From Basidiobolus meristosporus CBS 931.73 (Eukaryota > Basidiobolomycota > Basidiobolomycetes > Basidiobolales > Basidiobolaceae), in NCBI GenBank assembly GCA_002104905.1, contig MCFE01000333.1, positions 28,760-92,759 of the forward strand: a stretch of DNA of 64,000 nt. Reading direction: 5' to 3'. Both the position numbers and the translations under genes were made by a program. Shown here in pieces: positions 1-12,009 of this stretch (positions within the stretch are counted from its first letter, which is position 1; each line of letters starts with the position of its first letter). Below the pieces are notes generated by a model that saw only the letters and a list, made by a program, of their open reading frames with translations, had not been told where the DNA came from and searched no databases.

Positions 1-283
1 ATATGGCAGCTTTGCAAGTATTCCACTAAAAAGCCATAAAGCTGAGGTGATAGAAGTGTGTCCATTGTGGCAGGTGTGTATGTTTGCAGTGGTTAGCAAG
101 CAGGAGGCCAAAGTATTTTTTGATCCAAGCTATTTGTGGAATACCCAAGGTAGTAGTGAGTAAGGAAATAAAGAGGGGCAATTCTACAATGGAATATGTG
201 AATTGCTCAAGGGAAGGTAGAAAAAGAAAATATCACTTAGTAAATTGGTACAGCAGCATTATGCAGAACCAGCTGTAGGCTAC
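1..283 (+). pseudogene. tnp2/Plavaka-like transposase, C-terminal fragment (copy A)
   Basis: This is the 3' end of a transposase gene entering from outside the window. The phrases NFAS..., VEVIEVCQL and VSKQEA, then YHLVNWYSS, recur in the same order in the transposase copies at 6630-7038 (minus) and 48500-48830 (plus). The frame breaks between the VSKQEA part and the part after position 84. The right terminal region of the same transposon follows directly. It is not functional. Confidence 0.7.
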
Positions 284-640
284 CATAGTGCGGTAACAAT
301 ACCGTCACAGGCCCACAATGAGGCCATCAAAACGCCATAAAGTTAGTAGCCATTTATGGCTATTGGATGCACTGGCTGTCTAGATCCAATCAAATAGCTG
401 TTGAGCACACTACAAATACAACATTGCCATGCCACCCTTGCCTAAACACCACACAAACACCAGTATGTTTTTTAACTTAAATTGGCTGTAAAGTTAGTCA
501 AATGCTGCTGTAATCCCATCATATGATTGTGTAGATAGTCATTAATTCCAAATTGCTGGTATTATAGCGGTCTCCTGATAGGATCTTGACAGCCAATCCA
601 GATTGGATCCACCTGTGGGTCCAAATTATTTTTCATAGGG
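284..640 (+). repeat. Right subterminal and terminal region of Plavaka-like copy A
   Basis: Noncoding DNA downstream of the transposase stop. The last part, from about 540 with GGTATTATA, through GATTGGATCCACCTGTGGG to TTTTTCATAGGG ending at 640, recurs at 48985-49060, 31740-31793 and, on the minus strand, 6333-6420. The shared outer end TAGGG is taken as the transposon terminus because it is also the breakpoint at 31793. Confidence 0.7.
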
Positions 641-1214
641 TTCAGTGTCAAGAAAAACACAGTTGAAGGCACTTTATTCTTTCTTCTTGCACTTTAAGGC
701 TTCCACTCTCACGTTATTAGGTGGGCATACTTCCCCCATGACAACAGCCCAAAGGCTTCTTTCTTGTAGCAACATCTTCAGCTTCACCTTCCACTTCATG
801 ATCAACACAAACATTAAAGTCAGATCTGTTACCATTGGGAGAGATTATAGTTCACTTATACATATAGCCACACATAATCATGGTTTTGTATTTCTCTCCT
901 TCAAATATAATTGGGTTAGCACCTTTCCAAGCTTTTTGGACCATGGTAGAATTGCTTTGATTAAAAAATACTATGGAATAAATTTGGGAAGATTGTTTTG
1001 GGCCTAGTTGTAGAGTACCAAACATATATCAGGAGATCTCTATCAGAAGAAAAAGTTTTATCTAAAGTAATTTGGATGTTCCCTTCTTTGAAAGTATAAG
1101 TATATAGGTGGAATCATAAATTTGCATATCACATACCATTTCAATGCACCTATGGTATCAGTATATTAAACTGATTTCAGAAAACTGATCCCTGATTGAT
1201 TGAATACATTTTGT
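641..1214. other. Stretch without a recognised gene
   Basis: Low-complexity AT-rich DNA outside the transposon end at 640. The minus strand gives short peptide runs that faintly recall copia gag or pol, but no family motif is present. I see no gene. Confidence 0.4.
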
Positions 1215-1830
1215 ACTCTAAAACCTTAAAGTCAGCAGGGACTTGATATGAATACAGTTGTGGTCAGTAGTCACAAAGAAAGCAAAGTATGTTAGCCTGC
1301 CCATACATAGAAATATATCTTTGCTTGTACAAGAATAAACTTGAGATAGAATCAAATAAGATAGATGACAGCTACTCTGGGTATTCCTCAAAAACAGTAC
1401 CCTTGAGGTCAGTTGGCTGTCAGCACAATTTCCAGGAAGTCTCATGTGGTCTAAGATTGGAGGTTCAGGTAGCAGCAGGTAGCAGTGATCACACTAATTA
1501 ACAAGTTGATATATTGATAAATGGGATGCTGGTTTGTGGTTGAGGGATTGCCTCCCTTTTATACATTTCTCACTGGCTAAGTGATTATAATCCTGGTGTA
1601 CTGGAAGGTTCTTGAGATCAATGGATATCTCAATAACTTCAAAAGGAGCTAAGAATCTTCTAAGCATATGCTAGAAGGCTCTAAGAGTTACAACATATCC
1701 AACAAATTAGGGATCAGTATTCTGAAACCTGTGTACCATAAGGTTGCTATGTATGGAGTGAAAATGTTAGGAATGGTGATACTGTTTTGTCAGGTGTCAC
1801 AGGTACTGGTGCGGTGGTGTGAGGTACTCC
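1215..1830 (-). repeat. Degenerate copy of the 1.07-kb LTR-like repeat (family R)
   Basis: The reverse complement matches the LTR-like repeat at 34305-35378 over several hundred bases. Landmarks in the same order are the 'cagtattctgaaacctgtgtacc' type block near 1710, a TATA-like block followed by GGGAGGCAATCCCTCAA near 1545-1560, the doubled CTGCTACCTG block near 1470, and the AAGTCCCTGCTG end near 1235. It has no coding capacity and is probably an old solo LTR. Confidence 0.6.
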
Positions 1831-2179
1831 TTAGAGAAGCTATACAGCTCAAAGTGTGTGAGGAGTCTGATGGGTGCAATAGCCTCTGGGTCTATGCTAC
1901 TAATGTCTTTGTTAATATGTCACTATGGTAAAAGCTCCTACTTCTCTAGCCTCCTAGGTGCTCCAAGTGTCTCCAAAAGCCTCTGTGTGTCCTATGGACT
2001 ACCTTGAAAAGCTTCTTGATGGTAAGTCTGAGGTGTACTGTAGAAGATAGGTACAGTGCTTCACTGCTAATTAATAAGGGAGAAGTGTTACTGATAGAAG
2101 GGATGATTTATTTATGAGGAATTTACTTCCCTTGATTACTTTTCCTAATTGCCAAGGGATCACCAATGACAAGGTTTTA
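1831..2179. other. Unassigned intergenic stretch
   Basis: AT-rich DNA between two repeat remnants. I see no open gene, RNA gene or clear repeat boundary here. Confidence 0.35.
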
Positions 2180-2573
2180 GAAGATTCTAGGCATCAGTAG
2201 AATTCTTGATGACATCACAACTGTTAAATTTTCTGAGGAGTAGTGGAAGTGATATGGCAAACTAGAAGATTTACATGCTATTCATTTGCAGATTCATTGA
2301 TCAAAGTATGGTATTTAAACTTTTGATGAAGTAGAGCAATTATATGTGTAGAGATTGCTAAGGAAGGTTCCAAGAAAATGTGTGCAACACTTGGGTGCAT
2401 TTGGACAACTTTGAGAAAGGTCATAATGTGGGTACCTGATAATTGGGTGAAAATATTCTAAGTAAATCCCAACAGGAAACTTTGTCAGGAGAGAATCTAA
2501 TCAAAGAATAAGATCTGTATGACTGTGCTAGCATGAATATTTAGGTGACAACTTAATAATTACAACACTCTCA
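2180..2573 (-). repeat. Copia-type LTR-like remnant (minus)
   Basis: On the minus strand it starts TGTTGTAATTATTAAGTTGT and continues CACCTAAATATTCATGC. The same start occurs at 5310 (minus) and near 5850 (plus). A second shared block (about 2330-2480) recurs at 4860-5250 and 30640-30780, always beside copia-like coding remnants. The TG start and association suggest an LTR plus leader; the far boundary is not visible. Confidence 0.45.
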
Positions 2574-5310
2574 CTCACAAATATTCATTAGTAATAAATA
2601 CATATTAAGATTGTTCAATTTGTAATATGAGTATAAAAACTCAAATGTGATGCAAACTGGACTAATATATTATCCAACAATGTATGCATTTGTGTTCAAC
2701 TTAGTCAAACAAGTAACTTGTAACTCAATGTGCGTTTCTATCTAATAGTATGCCTTAATATCTGAATGATCTGATCAAAATACTAATCATCATCTTTGAT
2801 TAGTTGTACAGGATTAAGTAATAAGCTAAGTCTAATTGTGAGATTTTAATGATGATATTTAGCCTCAGGGATATTTAATGCTTTAAATTTGAGCAAACAT
2901 GATCAACTTTTGGTACAGTTAAGGTTTTGACATTCACAGCAGATTGGGAGGCTCCTTATTTGCAGGCAATAGTCCATTTCATTTAGCCAACTTCACTGCA
3001 TATCCATATTAGGCTCAGTGACAGTTGGTTCCATCAAGTAGAGTCTATATGTGGTAAAAGAGCTGACCTATATTGGATCAGGTTAAGGTTTTGTCATTAA
3101 CGCCTGATCCAAATAATCCTCATTTCCTGGTGCAGAGGCACATACAACATGGCAAAAAAAGGTTTTGCCCAACTCTGAGCAGGGATGGCATGCTCCCACT
3201 TGAGCCACATCAGTTTAGTGATTCAAATCCACAAAAATGATCCCTGCACTGTTTTCCTTCAGCTCCATATATAGCAGACACCATGACTGCTGCTTGAGAT
3301 AATCTGCTCCAAAATATACTACAATATCTGACAGATCCTGTTGAAGAATGAAGGCACTTCTGGAGTTTTTGGCTTAGGAGCTTTGTAGAAGGGGCTCCAT
3401 GAAGCTTATCTGCCTTGCCAGATAATAAAGATATAGCCTATATAGGTTTTGGCTCCATTTGAATAGTACCCTAATTTGCAGTAGTAGTATTTTCCCATCT
3501 TTCTTCTTTTTCTTTTTCTGCTGATGATCCAAGGAAAATTCCTTTTGTGGGATAGTTCTGGACTTCCATACAGATGGGACAATGGGTGTTTTAGCATAGA
3601 AGTCCGCATGATATCATTGCTTCAGAATATATGACTATTTCAGAGTGATATCACCAAAATTGACATCCATTTAGATCAGTCATAAAATTTAATAGAATGG
3701 TCCAAAAATGATCAAATAAGCTGCATTTGAAAGCTAGTTTCATCAGTAATTTCATCTCAGACTTCTATGTATCAGCTTTTTTAGTTGTGGAGGTTGGCAG
3801 TGACTTGATCAATCAAAATTCTTCTGTTCTGATCTAGAGAATCAAATATCACCAAATGCTTTCTCCCACTATGCAATGTGATATATCATGTTTAAAGTAC
3901 CTTAGTATCTTCTGAATAGCATGTAATTGTATAATGGCACACTGTTGCTTTACTGTATGCTTGGTTTGCTTCACACTTTCTGGCTAGTGGTAGAATCTTC
4001 TTGAGTTAACTTTGCTAAATTGGCATAATACTTTCCAAAACCTTTTAGAGACTTTAGCAGAGAAATAGCACATCTAACAGCTCCATATATAGCTACTGGT
4101 ACATTGGTTTCAGTATCAAAACACCTGGTACAAATATAGCCTTCTTCCATTGGATTGTGTAGCATATCTCCATACTCCAGGTGGATATATATTTATTATA
4201 TATGACAAGGATCCTTACAATTCATAGTGCTTGCCTCTGAGATCTTCTTTCATCAATAGATAGTCCAAAAAGGCAGTTAACAGCTCCAGAATTTGCATTA
4301 TCAGCCATATTTTGAGCAGCAACAGATTTGATAATATCTTCTCATAGCAATTGTTCAATAATGATCTACAATCTTTTTAACAATTTAGGATACTATTCTA
4401 TCTAAAAGCCAGCGTAACAGAATATTGAGGTCATATGAATATATAGCTATATATCTCATTTTAGATCTGTGCCCTCAATTGCTGGAACTACGCAATTTTC
4501 TTCAGTATTAATAGAGTACAAACATACTATATTTCTTGACATATTTACGTGTTGGTATGATGAACTCTCCTTTATAACTAGCCTGAGTAGCTACTGAATG
4601 GGTCATTTGAAGGCAAGGCCTTCTTCTCCACAGCAATATCCTCATAAACATATACCTTTTGGCAGAGGTAGTCATCTTTGACTTTAGCAGAGCAATAATG
4701 TAGAAAGTTTTTCTCTAAACTTGCAAAAAAAAATCCAAGGCACAGTAGACACCAAGAGGACAGCAAGCTTGGGGCTCATAACCTGTTGCAATATTCTCAG
4801 GACTATGGGAAGTGATACAGAGAGCTAGAGAATTTATATGTTTTTCACCTGTGGATTTATTGTTCAAAGGTATGATGTTACTTTTGATAAGTTAGAGCAA
4901 ACAAATGTGTAGAGTTTTTTAAGGGAAGTCCCCAGAGCATGTGACCAAAATTTGATGTCTTTTTGACAACTTTGAGAAAGATCACAATAGGGATACTCAT
5001 GGCTCTATGTGGCGCTAACCAATAGAACAAGTCTATTGATCCAAAGTATGGTATTTATACTTTTGATAAAGTAGAGCAAACAAACATGTTGAGTATGTTA
5101 AGGAAGGTCCCAAGAATATGTGTGAAAACTTGGGGGCTTTTTGAAAACTTTGGGAAAGAATATAATATGGGTACATAATATTTTAGTGAAAATATTCTAA
5201 GTAAATCCCAAGGAGAAACTTGCTTGGGACAGAATGCTAATCAAAGAATAAGATCTATGCAACAAAGTTAGCATAATTATTTAGGTGACAATTTAATAAT
5301 TACAACTATA
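2574..5310 (-). mobile_element. Highly degraded copia-like retroelement (minus)
   Basis: The minus strand from about 4770 to 3000 translates into broken pieces only. One piece near 3450-3560 contains a decayed zinc-knuckle-like YYCKLGYYSNG. The region is bounded by the LTR/leader-like repeat at 4800-5310, in the same order (LTR, leader, GLI-like gag start) as the copia remnant at 29580-30840. Many stops and shifts are present. The assignment rests mostly on this arrangement and is weak. Confidence 0.35.
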
Positions 5311-5974
5311 TTAAGCTGAAAATATTCAAAGAAGGTTATGGAGGGTTCTGAAAGGCACAACACATCCAATCAATCAGGGATTGGTGGTCTGATATTTGAG
5401 TAGCAAAGTGATACCATATATGGTATTAAAATGGCAGGGATGGTTTCAAAGACCAAGGTCATGTGCCATGGACACTGCCACAGGTACCTGCTTGATGTAA
5501 TTACATTTGGTGATCACAAAGCTGTATAGCATTTGGTATATCTAATGCTGATAACTAATCAGGGTAAACATGATGTGGGGATAATACTAATGATTGGGTC
5601 AAGAAATACTATAATAATACCAATAAGATAAAACACAAGTATGCTCATCATTATAGCTCTATGAATAAACTTGCCTGTGGGAGGTGTGATCACCCTACCA
5701 TACTAATGCAGGTACTTGCTTAATATAGAATCACTAAAATATAGCAATATTACGTAAGTTTGGGCATAGCTTCCTGTAAGTGGCTTGGCATCTGTCTCCA
5801 GGACAACATGTGTCATGTACAGTGGGGATTTCAGCTTCCTCAGCATCTTCTGTTGTAATTATTAAGTTGGCACCTAATATTCATGCTAACATAGTTACAT
5901 AGATCTTATTCTTTGATTAGCATTCTGTGGCAATGGAAAGTATTCCATTACAACTATAGACTTGTTCTGTTGGA
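5311..5974. repeat. Mosaic of small repeat fragments
   Basis: About 5330-5560 resembles the 5' half of repeat family R on the minus strand. About 5850-5920 is a plus-strand piece of the copia-type LTR. A hairpin follows at 5932-5949. There is no gene. Confidence 0.4.
5932..5949. repeat. Perfect 7-bp inverted repeat (hairpin)
   Basis: AATGGAA and TTCCATT arms are separated by AGTA. The same hairpin with 9-bp arms lies at 37983-38004, and both are preceded by TCTG. It is probably the end of a small repeat family. Confidence 0.55.
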
Positions 5975-6332
5975 TGGTGCCACATTGAGCCATGAGTACC
6001 AAATGATGCCATAGTGTGCCAGAGATGCCAAGTGCACCTATACTTGGTCACAGAGTGTGAAACATAGCTCTGAATCTTCATGCAAGGCAGCCCCTGTGTT
6101 TCACCTATGATGCAGGAGAAAATCCATTTTTTGATGTTTTTTTATGGATCAATGCTGTGCAGGAGGTGTAAGAGCACAAAAGGATTGATGATATGCATCT
6201 GGTACTCTATACCCATGGCACTCTGAATCTAGCACCTGTGGCTTGTAACATGTCACAAAAATGCATGGCACTATCTTGGTTGACTGGTGTGGTGGTGTAA
6301 AGGTACTCCTAAGAGAAGCTACACAGCTCCAG
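5975..6332 (+). repeat. MITE-like dispersed repeat, copy 1
   Basis: A noncoding block of about 340 bp starting near ACTTGTTCTGTTGGATGGTGCC. It recurs at 13570-13905 (plus), in inverted form at 13965-14215, and at 29130-29475 (minus). Shared internal landmarks are CAGCCCCTGTGTTTCACC and CTTGTAACATGTCACAAAA. It has no coding capacity, so it is likely a nonautonomous element. Confidence 0.55.
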
Positions 6333-9002
6333 CCCTGTGAAAAAAAATTTGGTCTTGCGGGTGGATCCAATACAGATCATCCATCAAGATCCTGTTTAGA
6401 GACCATCATAATAACAGCAGCTTGGAATAAGTGACCCTCCTGACAATCTTATAACAAGATCATGACGGTGTTTTGCAAATTTTACAGCCAAATAAAGGAA
6501 TAAAACTTGACAATTTTTGATTGGTGCTGTGACAATATTTGCATGGCACTGTTGCGGTCTTTCAGCGCTCTATTACTATTTTAAGTGGATCCACTTGGCC
6601 AGGACTTCCAATTGCCTTATATGACATGAAACTTAATGGTATTTTAATGGCCTTGCAGCAAGACTCTGATGGCTTTTTCTTGGCAGTATGATGGCCTGCT
6701 GCTGATTCTGTATAATGCTACTGTACCAATTTACCAAGTGGTATTTCCTTTTTCCACCTCCCCTTGTGTAATTCATATATTCCACTGTAGAGTCACCTTT
6801 CTTTATTTGCTTACCCACTACTATCTTGGGTATTCCACATATAGTTTGAATCAAAAAAAACTATGGCCTCCTGCTTACTAACCTCTACAAACATGCACAC
6901 CTTCTGCAATTGACATACCTCTATCACCTCAACTTTATGGTTTTTTAGTGTGATACTTGCAAAGTTGCCATATACCTTGTACTGCTGGTAGCATATACAT
7001 CTTGCAAACATATGCCTGGTTGTTGCCACTTCTGCCATGAATACCTCCTGAATATTGGCAAAGAACTTCTTGGTATTTGGCCAATATATTCCTTCTCCCT
7101 ACTGGATTCTATTCCCCCCTTATAGGTGCGCTCTGGCTTTTGTTTGTGTGAATTCCATACTGATTGGTGTAGAAGTTGGCTTGTGACCACAAGAAATCCG
7201 GCATATCTTGGTGGAGTTTTCCTGATAAAAACTAGTTGCTTGATGCACCCAACCCAACTTTGCATTACTTGAATGATTACTCACGCATTGGGGCTGCTTA
7301 GCTTCTTAATGCCATAGGCATACGTGTCCATGTGCACATTTGTCCGCAGTATTTTCCAACATTTTCTGGCTATCCTCCATGTGCCAACTCATCACATCCA
7401 TGATGGACTTGAAGGTAATATTCTTGATGAGATTGGGATATAGTAGTGCCTGCAACTTGACTTGTCTTCATATCTCCCCACACATCCGCTCCATAGGAAA
7501 CTCCCAAAAGGTGAAGCAACGCCCAGTATTCATCACACACCATGCAAGATGGAGTAGAGAATGGATACAGTAGCAGCAGAGATCTACACGTTCAGCTTTA
7601 TGTTTGTAGTATAACCGCTCAAATCCTGTCACAAACTCCTCACACAACAGCTGTAGATGTGTCATGTTGGCATTGGTGATCTGCTTCTGGATAAATATTC
7701 CTACAATGTCCACATATGACTCCCAATGCTTCCAATGTACTCTTGGTAGGAATGGCTTCAGGACACCACTTGAATAAACAAATATCCAATTCATCCAGTC
7801 TTTGCATTTGTATTGTTGTATATGCGTATGAATATTGATTGGAGCCCATGAGAAGTACTTAGGGTAGCGGATACTCTGTAATATCTTGCCAATTTTTTCA
7901 AAATTTTCCGTTATCCCACTGGAAAGCATACAAAATTCATTCAGCAATGGATACAGGTAGCTATCCAGGTTGGATGTTGATTTAGGCCCAGATATCAGTG
8001 AGACTACCATCAGATTATTCCTCTGATATTGTAAGATGACAGCAGAGTCAGATTGATGAGAATCAGTGGCCAGCAGGTTTTGCTGGTAGAGTACTAGTTT
8101 AATGAGAATCCATCAAGTGCTTAAGCAAAGGCATGGTCATACATACCTTCAAAGTAGCCCTTGCTTCTTAGCTGTTTGTAATATTTGACATCAAATATGT
8201 TGGATATGTTTGTGCTTGATTGATACTGGGTACAGTACTGTAGAGCTTTGCAATATTTGATGGACTGCATCAGCTTCCTCAGACAGGCTATGACCAGAAT
8301 ACATCTGGAGTGTGAACAATGTTTTCCCTCAGTGGTGGTGGATTCCTGACAATTTGGACACATTGCAATGGTAGTATTTTTGGATGTGAATGCCATGCAA
8401 CTGTTAACACATGCTGGAATCAGGACAGTCTCTGGATCATATGTTGCCAGCCGCATGATGGTTGTCCACTTGTACCATGTACATGGTAAGTTGCATCCTG
8501 GTATGATTTTGGCAAGAAGTAGTAGTAAATCCTCAAAGCCCCCATTACTGATATTAGTGAAAATGCACCACTTCTATAGCCACAACATTACATCATTCAC
8601 CAGTAGATGGATTACTGGGCTCACTTGGCTCCAAAAAGTATCCTTGGCATTTGTTTCAACAGGTGTTGTCTCATTGCATATAGGGATTTGACCGGGTCCA
8701 TATGTGGCACTGTTGTTAGGGGAGATAGGCTCAAAATCCATCAGTGAACCTTCTTTGTCAGGGCTATCACTCTGCATGCCATATACAGAAGGCTGAGGTG
8801 AGCCTAAAGGTTTCAAAAACTCACCTGACTCAGTTTGCGCAAGGTGACAAAGATGGCCAGGTGCCAATATAGAAGTATCAACTGCCGGCAAGATAATGTT
8901 GGTTCAGTAGTGATTAATGAATGGCCAAATATGACTTTAGTGGCAAAACACTGGCTGTGATCCTTGTAATACTTCTTATGCTGTCAGCATGATTCATGGC
9001 TG
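6333..9002 (-). mobile_element. Plavaka-like DNA transposon copy B (minus), cut by a gypsy insertion
   Basis: The right end lies at 6333, reading CCCTGTGAAAAAAAATTTGG inward and then GGTGGATCCAATAC, the mirror image of the right end at 640. The transposase gene follows on the minus strand. A Ty3/gypsy LTR starts at 9003, inside the 5' part of the transposase gene, so the accessory gene and left end are lost or displaced. Confidence 0.75.
6630..8991 (-). pseudogene. tnp2-family (CACTA/Plavaka) transposase, copy B
   Basis: The minus strand encodes the most continuous half of the tnp2 transposase seen here. From the N-terminus: the tail of the cysteine/histidine finger at about 8940-8991; PACVNSCMAF with CPNC (about 8350-8430); GYFEGMYDHAFA (8125); the DSYLYPLL region (7930-7990); and, at 7468-8010, KCKDWMNW, a Tyr-rich 'YYKHKAE' segment and HSLLHLAW...FWEFPMERMCGEI, which matches the DUF4218-like C-terminal part of CACTA transposases. 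The tail runs to about 6633. A stop (TAG) after VNDVMLWL near 8574 and further breaks make it nonfunctional. Expected role: cut-and-paste transposition by a DDE enzyme. Confidence 0.75.
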
Positions 9003-9371
9003 TGTTATGATCTGCTGCTTGAATATTTAAGTTATATCAGTTTTTAGTCAAATCAATTAGTTATATGTTTAATTTATCAGTAAATCAGTATTATCTATGA
9101 AATCAGTAGCATTATTCAGCAAATGAATCAGCAGATCCTTATCAAACAGAAATAGATATACTAAGTAGGATCTTATTGTGTGATTATGATGCCACCAAAT
9201 GAGTAATCAGCCACAACCTACATTAGGAAATGCAATTAGTCGGCAATTGATCTGGCAAAATGTATATAAGGAACTACTGGAACCTCAATAAAGATCAGTT
9301 CAAGTTTTAGTGAATACAATACTAGCTAAACTCCCTATTGCTCTACAACTCTTATACCAAGACTTGTAACA
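9003..9371 (+). repeat. 5' LTR of Ty3/gypsy element 1
   Basis: A 369-bp repeat starting TGTTATGATCTG and ending ACTTGTAACA. It is the same length as, and closely similar to, the LTRs at 18534-18902, 23104-23472 and 12010-12377 (inverted). TGGTAGC at 9373-9379 follows the LTR and matches the primer site complementary to initiator Met-tRNA used by Ty3. Confidence 0.9.
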
Positions 9372-9429
9372 TTGGTAGCAGCAATAACCAGAAACCTCCC
9401 TCCTGAAGAAATAAGAAGCCTCCCTCAAG

Positions 9430-12007
9430 ATGTTGGAAAATCAAGAATGGAAGAATGCCATGCAGCAAATCCTGGCCCAGCAGCAACAGTTACTCCAGAT
9501 CCGGAGCCAGCAGCAACAAGGAATGACTACCATGGCTCAAAGCCAGCAAAACCCTGTGAAGAGCAACTTTAGTGTGAAGGTCAACCTGTACCATGGCAGA
9601 GTCAATGAAAACCGGGGAACTTGACTCTTTCAGATTGAAGAAGCTTTCAAGGCTAAAGAAATTGCTCCAGAAAGCAAGTTACATTATGCAGCTTCTTACC
9701 TTGCAGATGCAGCTTTACAGTGGTACCATAAAAAGATCAGGTCAGCCATTATGATGGGATGCTCTACAGTCTCTACCTGGGATGAGTTTGTGCTGGAAAT
9801 TCAGGAGGCCTTTGAACCTCCATACCAGCAGACACTACAAAGAAGGAAGTTAAAGACGCTCAGACAGCAAGGAATGGTTCAAGAATACATCTATGAGTAT
9901 AGATGTCTACTTGCACAAATTGAAAGAATGGACCCCCTGGATCAAGTTGAATACTTTATTGATGGGTTGAAAGAAAGAACTTGCAAGGAAGAGAATTATC
10001 AAAGACCTCAGACTATTGAAGAAGCCATCAAGATTGCCATTGACAATGACTCAGCTATGTTTGGAGTTGGGAAGCCCACAATGACTAGTCAGAGAGGCTA
10101 CAATCACTATGAAAGGAGACAATCAGAAGCAGTGCCAATGGAAGTAGATGCTATGCAGAAGAATCCTACCTCAGAAGAATGTAAGAAGAAAGGACTTTGC
10201 TTCAATTGCCACCAGCAAGGATGTATTGCAAAGTACTGCCCCCAGAGAAGAAATGGACACCAGCCAACAAGAACCTTCAACCATATTGAGTCCCATGGAC
10301 ACAGTAATGTGGAGGATGAGCTGGAAGAAGACTGGGAGCTCACCTTCCATTTGACAGAGGAGTACTTGTCCCAGATGACCTCAAACTCAGGGAAGTTATT
10401 GTACTTAAATGGAGTAATCAATGGAGTACCTGCCAAAATCATGATTGACTCAGGAGTATCACATGAATACATGTCAGAACAATTTGCCTTGAAAGCTAGG
10501 ATCAACTTGGAATCTACCATATCAACTTCAGTCTCCACAGCTGATGGGAACTCTCACATAATCAACTGTATTACCCAGCCGGCAAGAATGAAGATCAATG
10601 ACTATGAAGAAGACCTACAGGCTTATATTTTTGGAAACTGCAAGTTTGACCATGTACTTGGAAAAACCTGGCTATTTTGTTGTAATCTATCAATCAACTG
10701 GAAAACCCATGCTATGCAGATCCAAAAGGACAACAAGACCTATGAGCTATTACCTGCCAGACTAGATTTCAGCTTGGTCAATTCCAGTGTGTGTGAGACA
10801 AGTGAGCTTAGCAAAACACAGTTCTGTAGAGCACTAAGAAAAGGCACCCAGATGTTCCTCATGGCAGTATTACAGGAGGATTCCTTGACTCCAGTACCCC
10901 CGCAGGTCCAGACACTCTTGAAGAAATATTCAGATGTGTTTCCAGATGAACCTGTAAGCCTACCACCAGTCAGAGATGTGGATCATGCCAATGACTTAGG
11001 AGACAGCTCTCCAGTGAGCAAGACACCTTACAGAATGAGTCCATTGGAGTTGGAGGAAATGAAGAGACAAATTGATCAGCTATTGGAGCAAGGATATATC
11101 AGACCCAGCTAGTCACCTTGGGGAGCACCAGTGCTTTTTGTGAAGAAGAAGGATGGAACACTTAGGATGTGCATTGACTACAGAGCCCTCAACTCAGTTA
11201 CCGTGAAGAATAAGTACCCCATACCTTGGATTGATGAGCTCTTGGACCAACTCAATGGAGCCACTATTTTCAGCAAGATTGACCTCATGTCAGGATATAA
11301 CCAGATTAGGGAGAAGCCAGAAGACATCCCTAAGACAGCATTCAGGACCAGATATGGACATTACTAGTACTTAGTCATGAGTTTTGGCCTCACCAGTGCC
11401 CCTGCAACATTCATAACCCTGATGCAGACTGTCTTCCAGGAGTACTTAGACAGGTTTGTGATAATCTACCTAGATGATATACTGATATATAGCAAGACAG
11501 AAGAGGATCACTTGGTGCACATTGAAAAGGTCTTGAAGAAGCTAAGAGAGAACAAGCTTTATGGCAAGCTACCCAAGTGTGAATTCTTCAAGGAACACAT
11601 CAAATATCTGGGACACATAGTGACTAGCACAGGAGTAACCTTAGACCCTAAGAAGGTTGAAGTTATCAAGAACCTGAAGCAGACCCATAGCATAACAGAA
11701 CTCAGATCATTCCTTGGAATGGTTTCCTGTTATTGGAGATTTGTCAGGTCCTTTGTAAGTATTGCAGCCCCTTTAACTGACATTCTCAAGAAAGACAATA
11801 CCTACAAGTGGGACATAGCTTGTGAGACTGCCTTCCAGATGCTCAAGAATGAACTTGCTAAGCTGCCAAGCTTAAGAATACCAGACTCAGAAAAGAGTTC
11901 ACTCTGTGCACAGATGCTTCAGATTATGCAATTGGTGGAGTGCTGAGCCAAGAACACAAGGGAAATGACTACACTGTTGCCTTTGAATCCAAGAAACTGA
12001 ACTCAGG
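9430..12007 (+). pseudogene. Ty3/gypsy gag-pol polyprotein, partial and broken
   Basis: Gag begins at the ATG of MLENQEWKNAMQQ. A retrotransposon gag domain (about 9660-10020) is followed by a zinc knuckle, [14 protein letters not shown] near 10200, in which the histidine has become cysteine. The protease has DSG near 10447. Reverse transcriptase runs from about 11040, with IYLDDIL (YxDD box) near 11465, and RNase H starts near 11800. In-frame stops occur near 9624 (a tryptophan codon in element 2), 11110 (AAG in element 2) and 11365 (AAG in element 2), and RNase H loses frame near 11890. Integrase is absent. It is not functional. Confidence 0.88.
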
Positions 12008-12009
12008 AG

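Larger units (their letters stand above)
9003..12009 (+). mobile_element. Ty3/gypsy element 1, 3'-truncated
   Basis: Order is 5' LTR, primer site, gag, protease, reverse transcriptase and the start of RNase H. The sequence follows element 2 (18534-23472) until about 12007, just after the RNase H piece ending in KKLNS. There it switches to an inverted LTR of the same family. The element sits inside the transposase gene of Plavaka-like copy B, so it is the younger insertion. Confidence 0.9.

Noticed and set aside
10107-10538. 143-codon minus-strand frame inside gypsy gag-protease, repeated at 19773-20069
   Set aside because: Shadow of the sense polyprotein; its serine run is the reverse of acidic codons.
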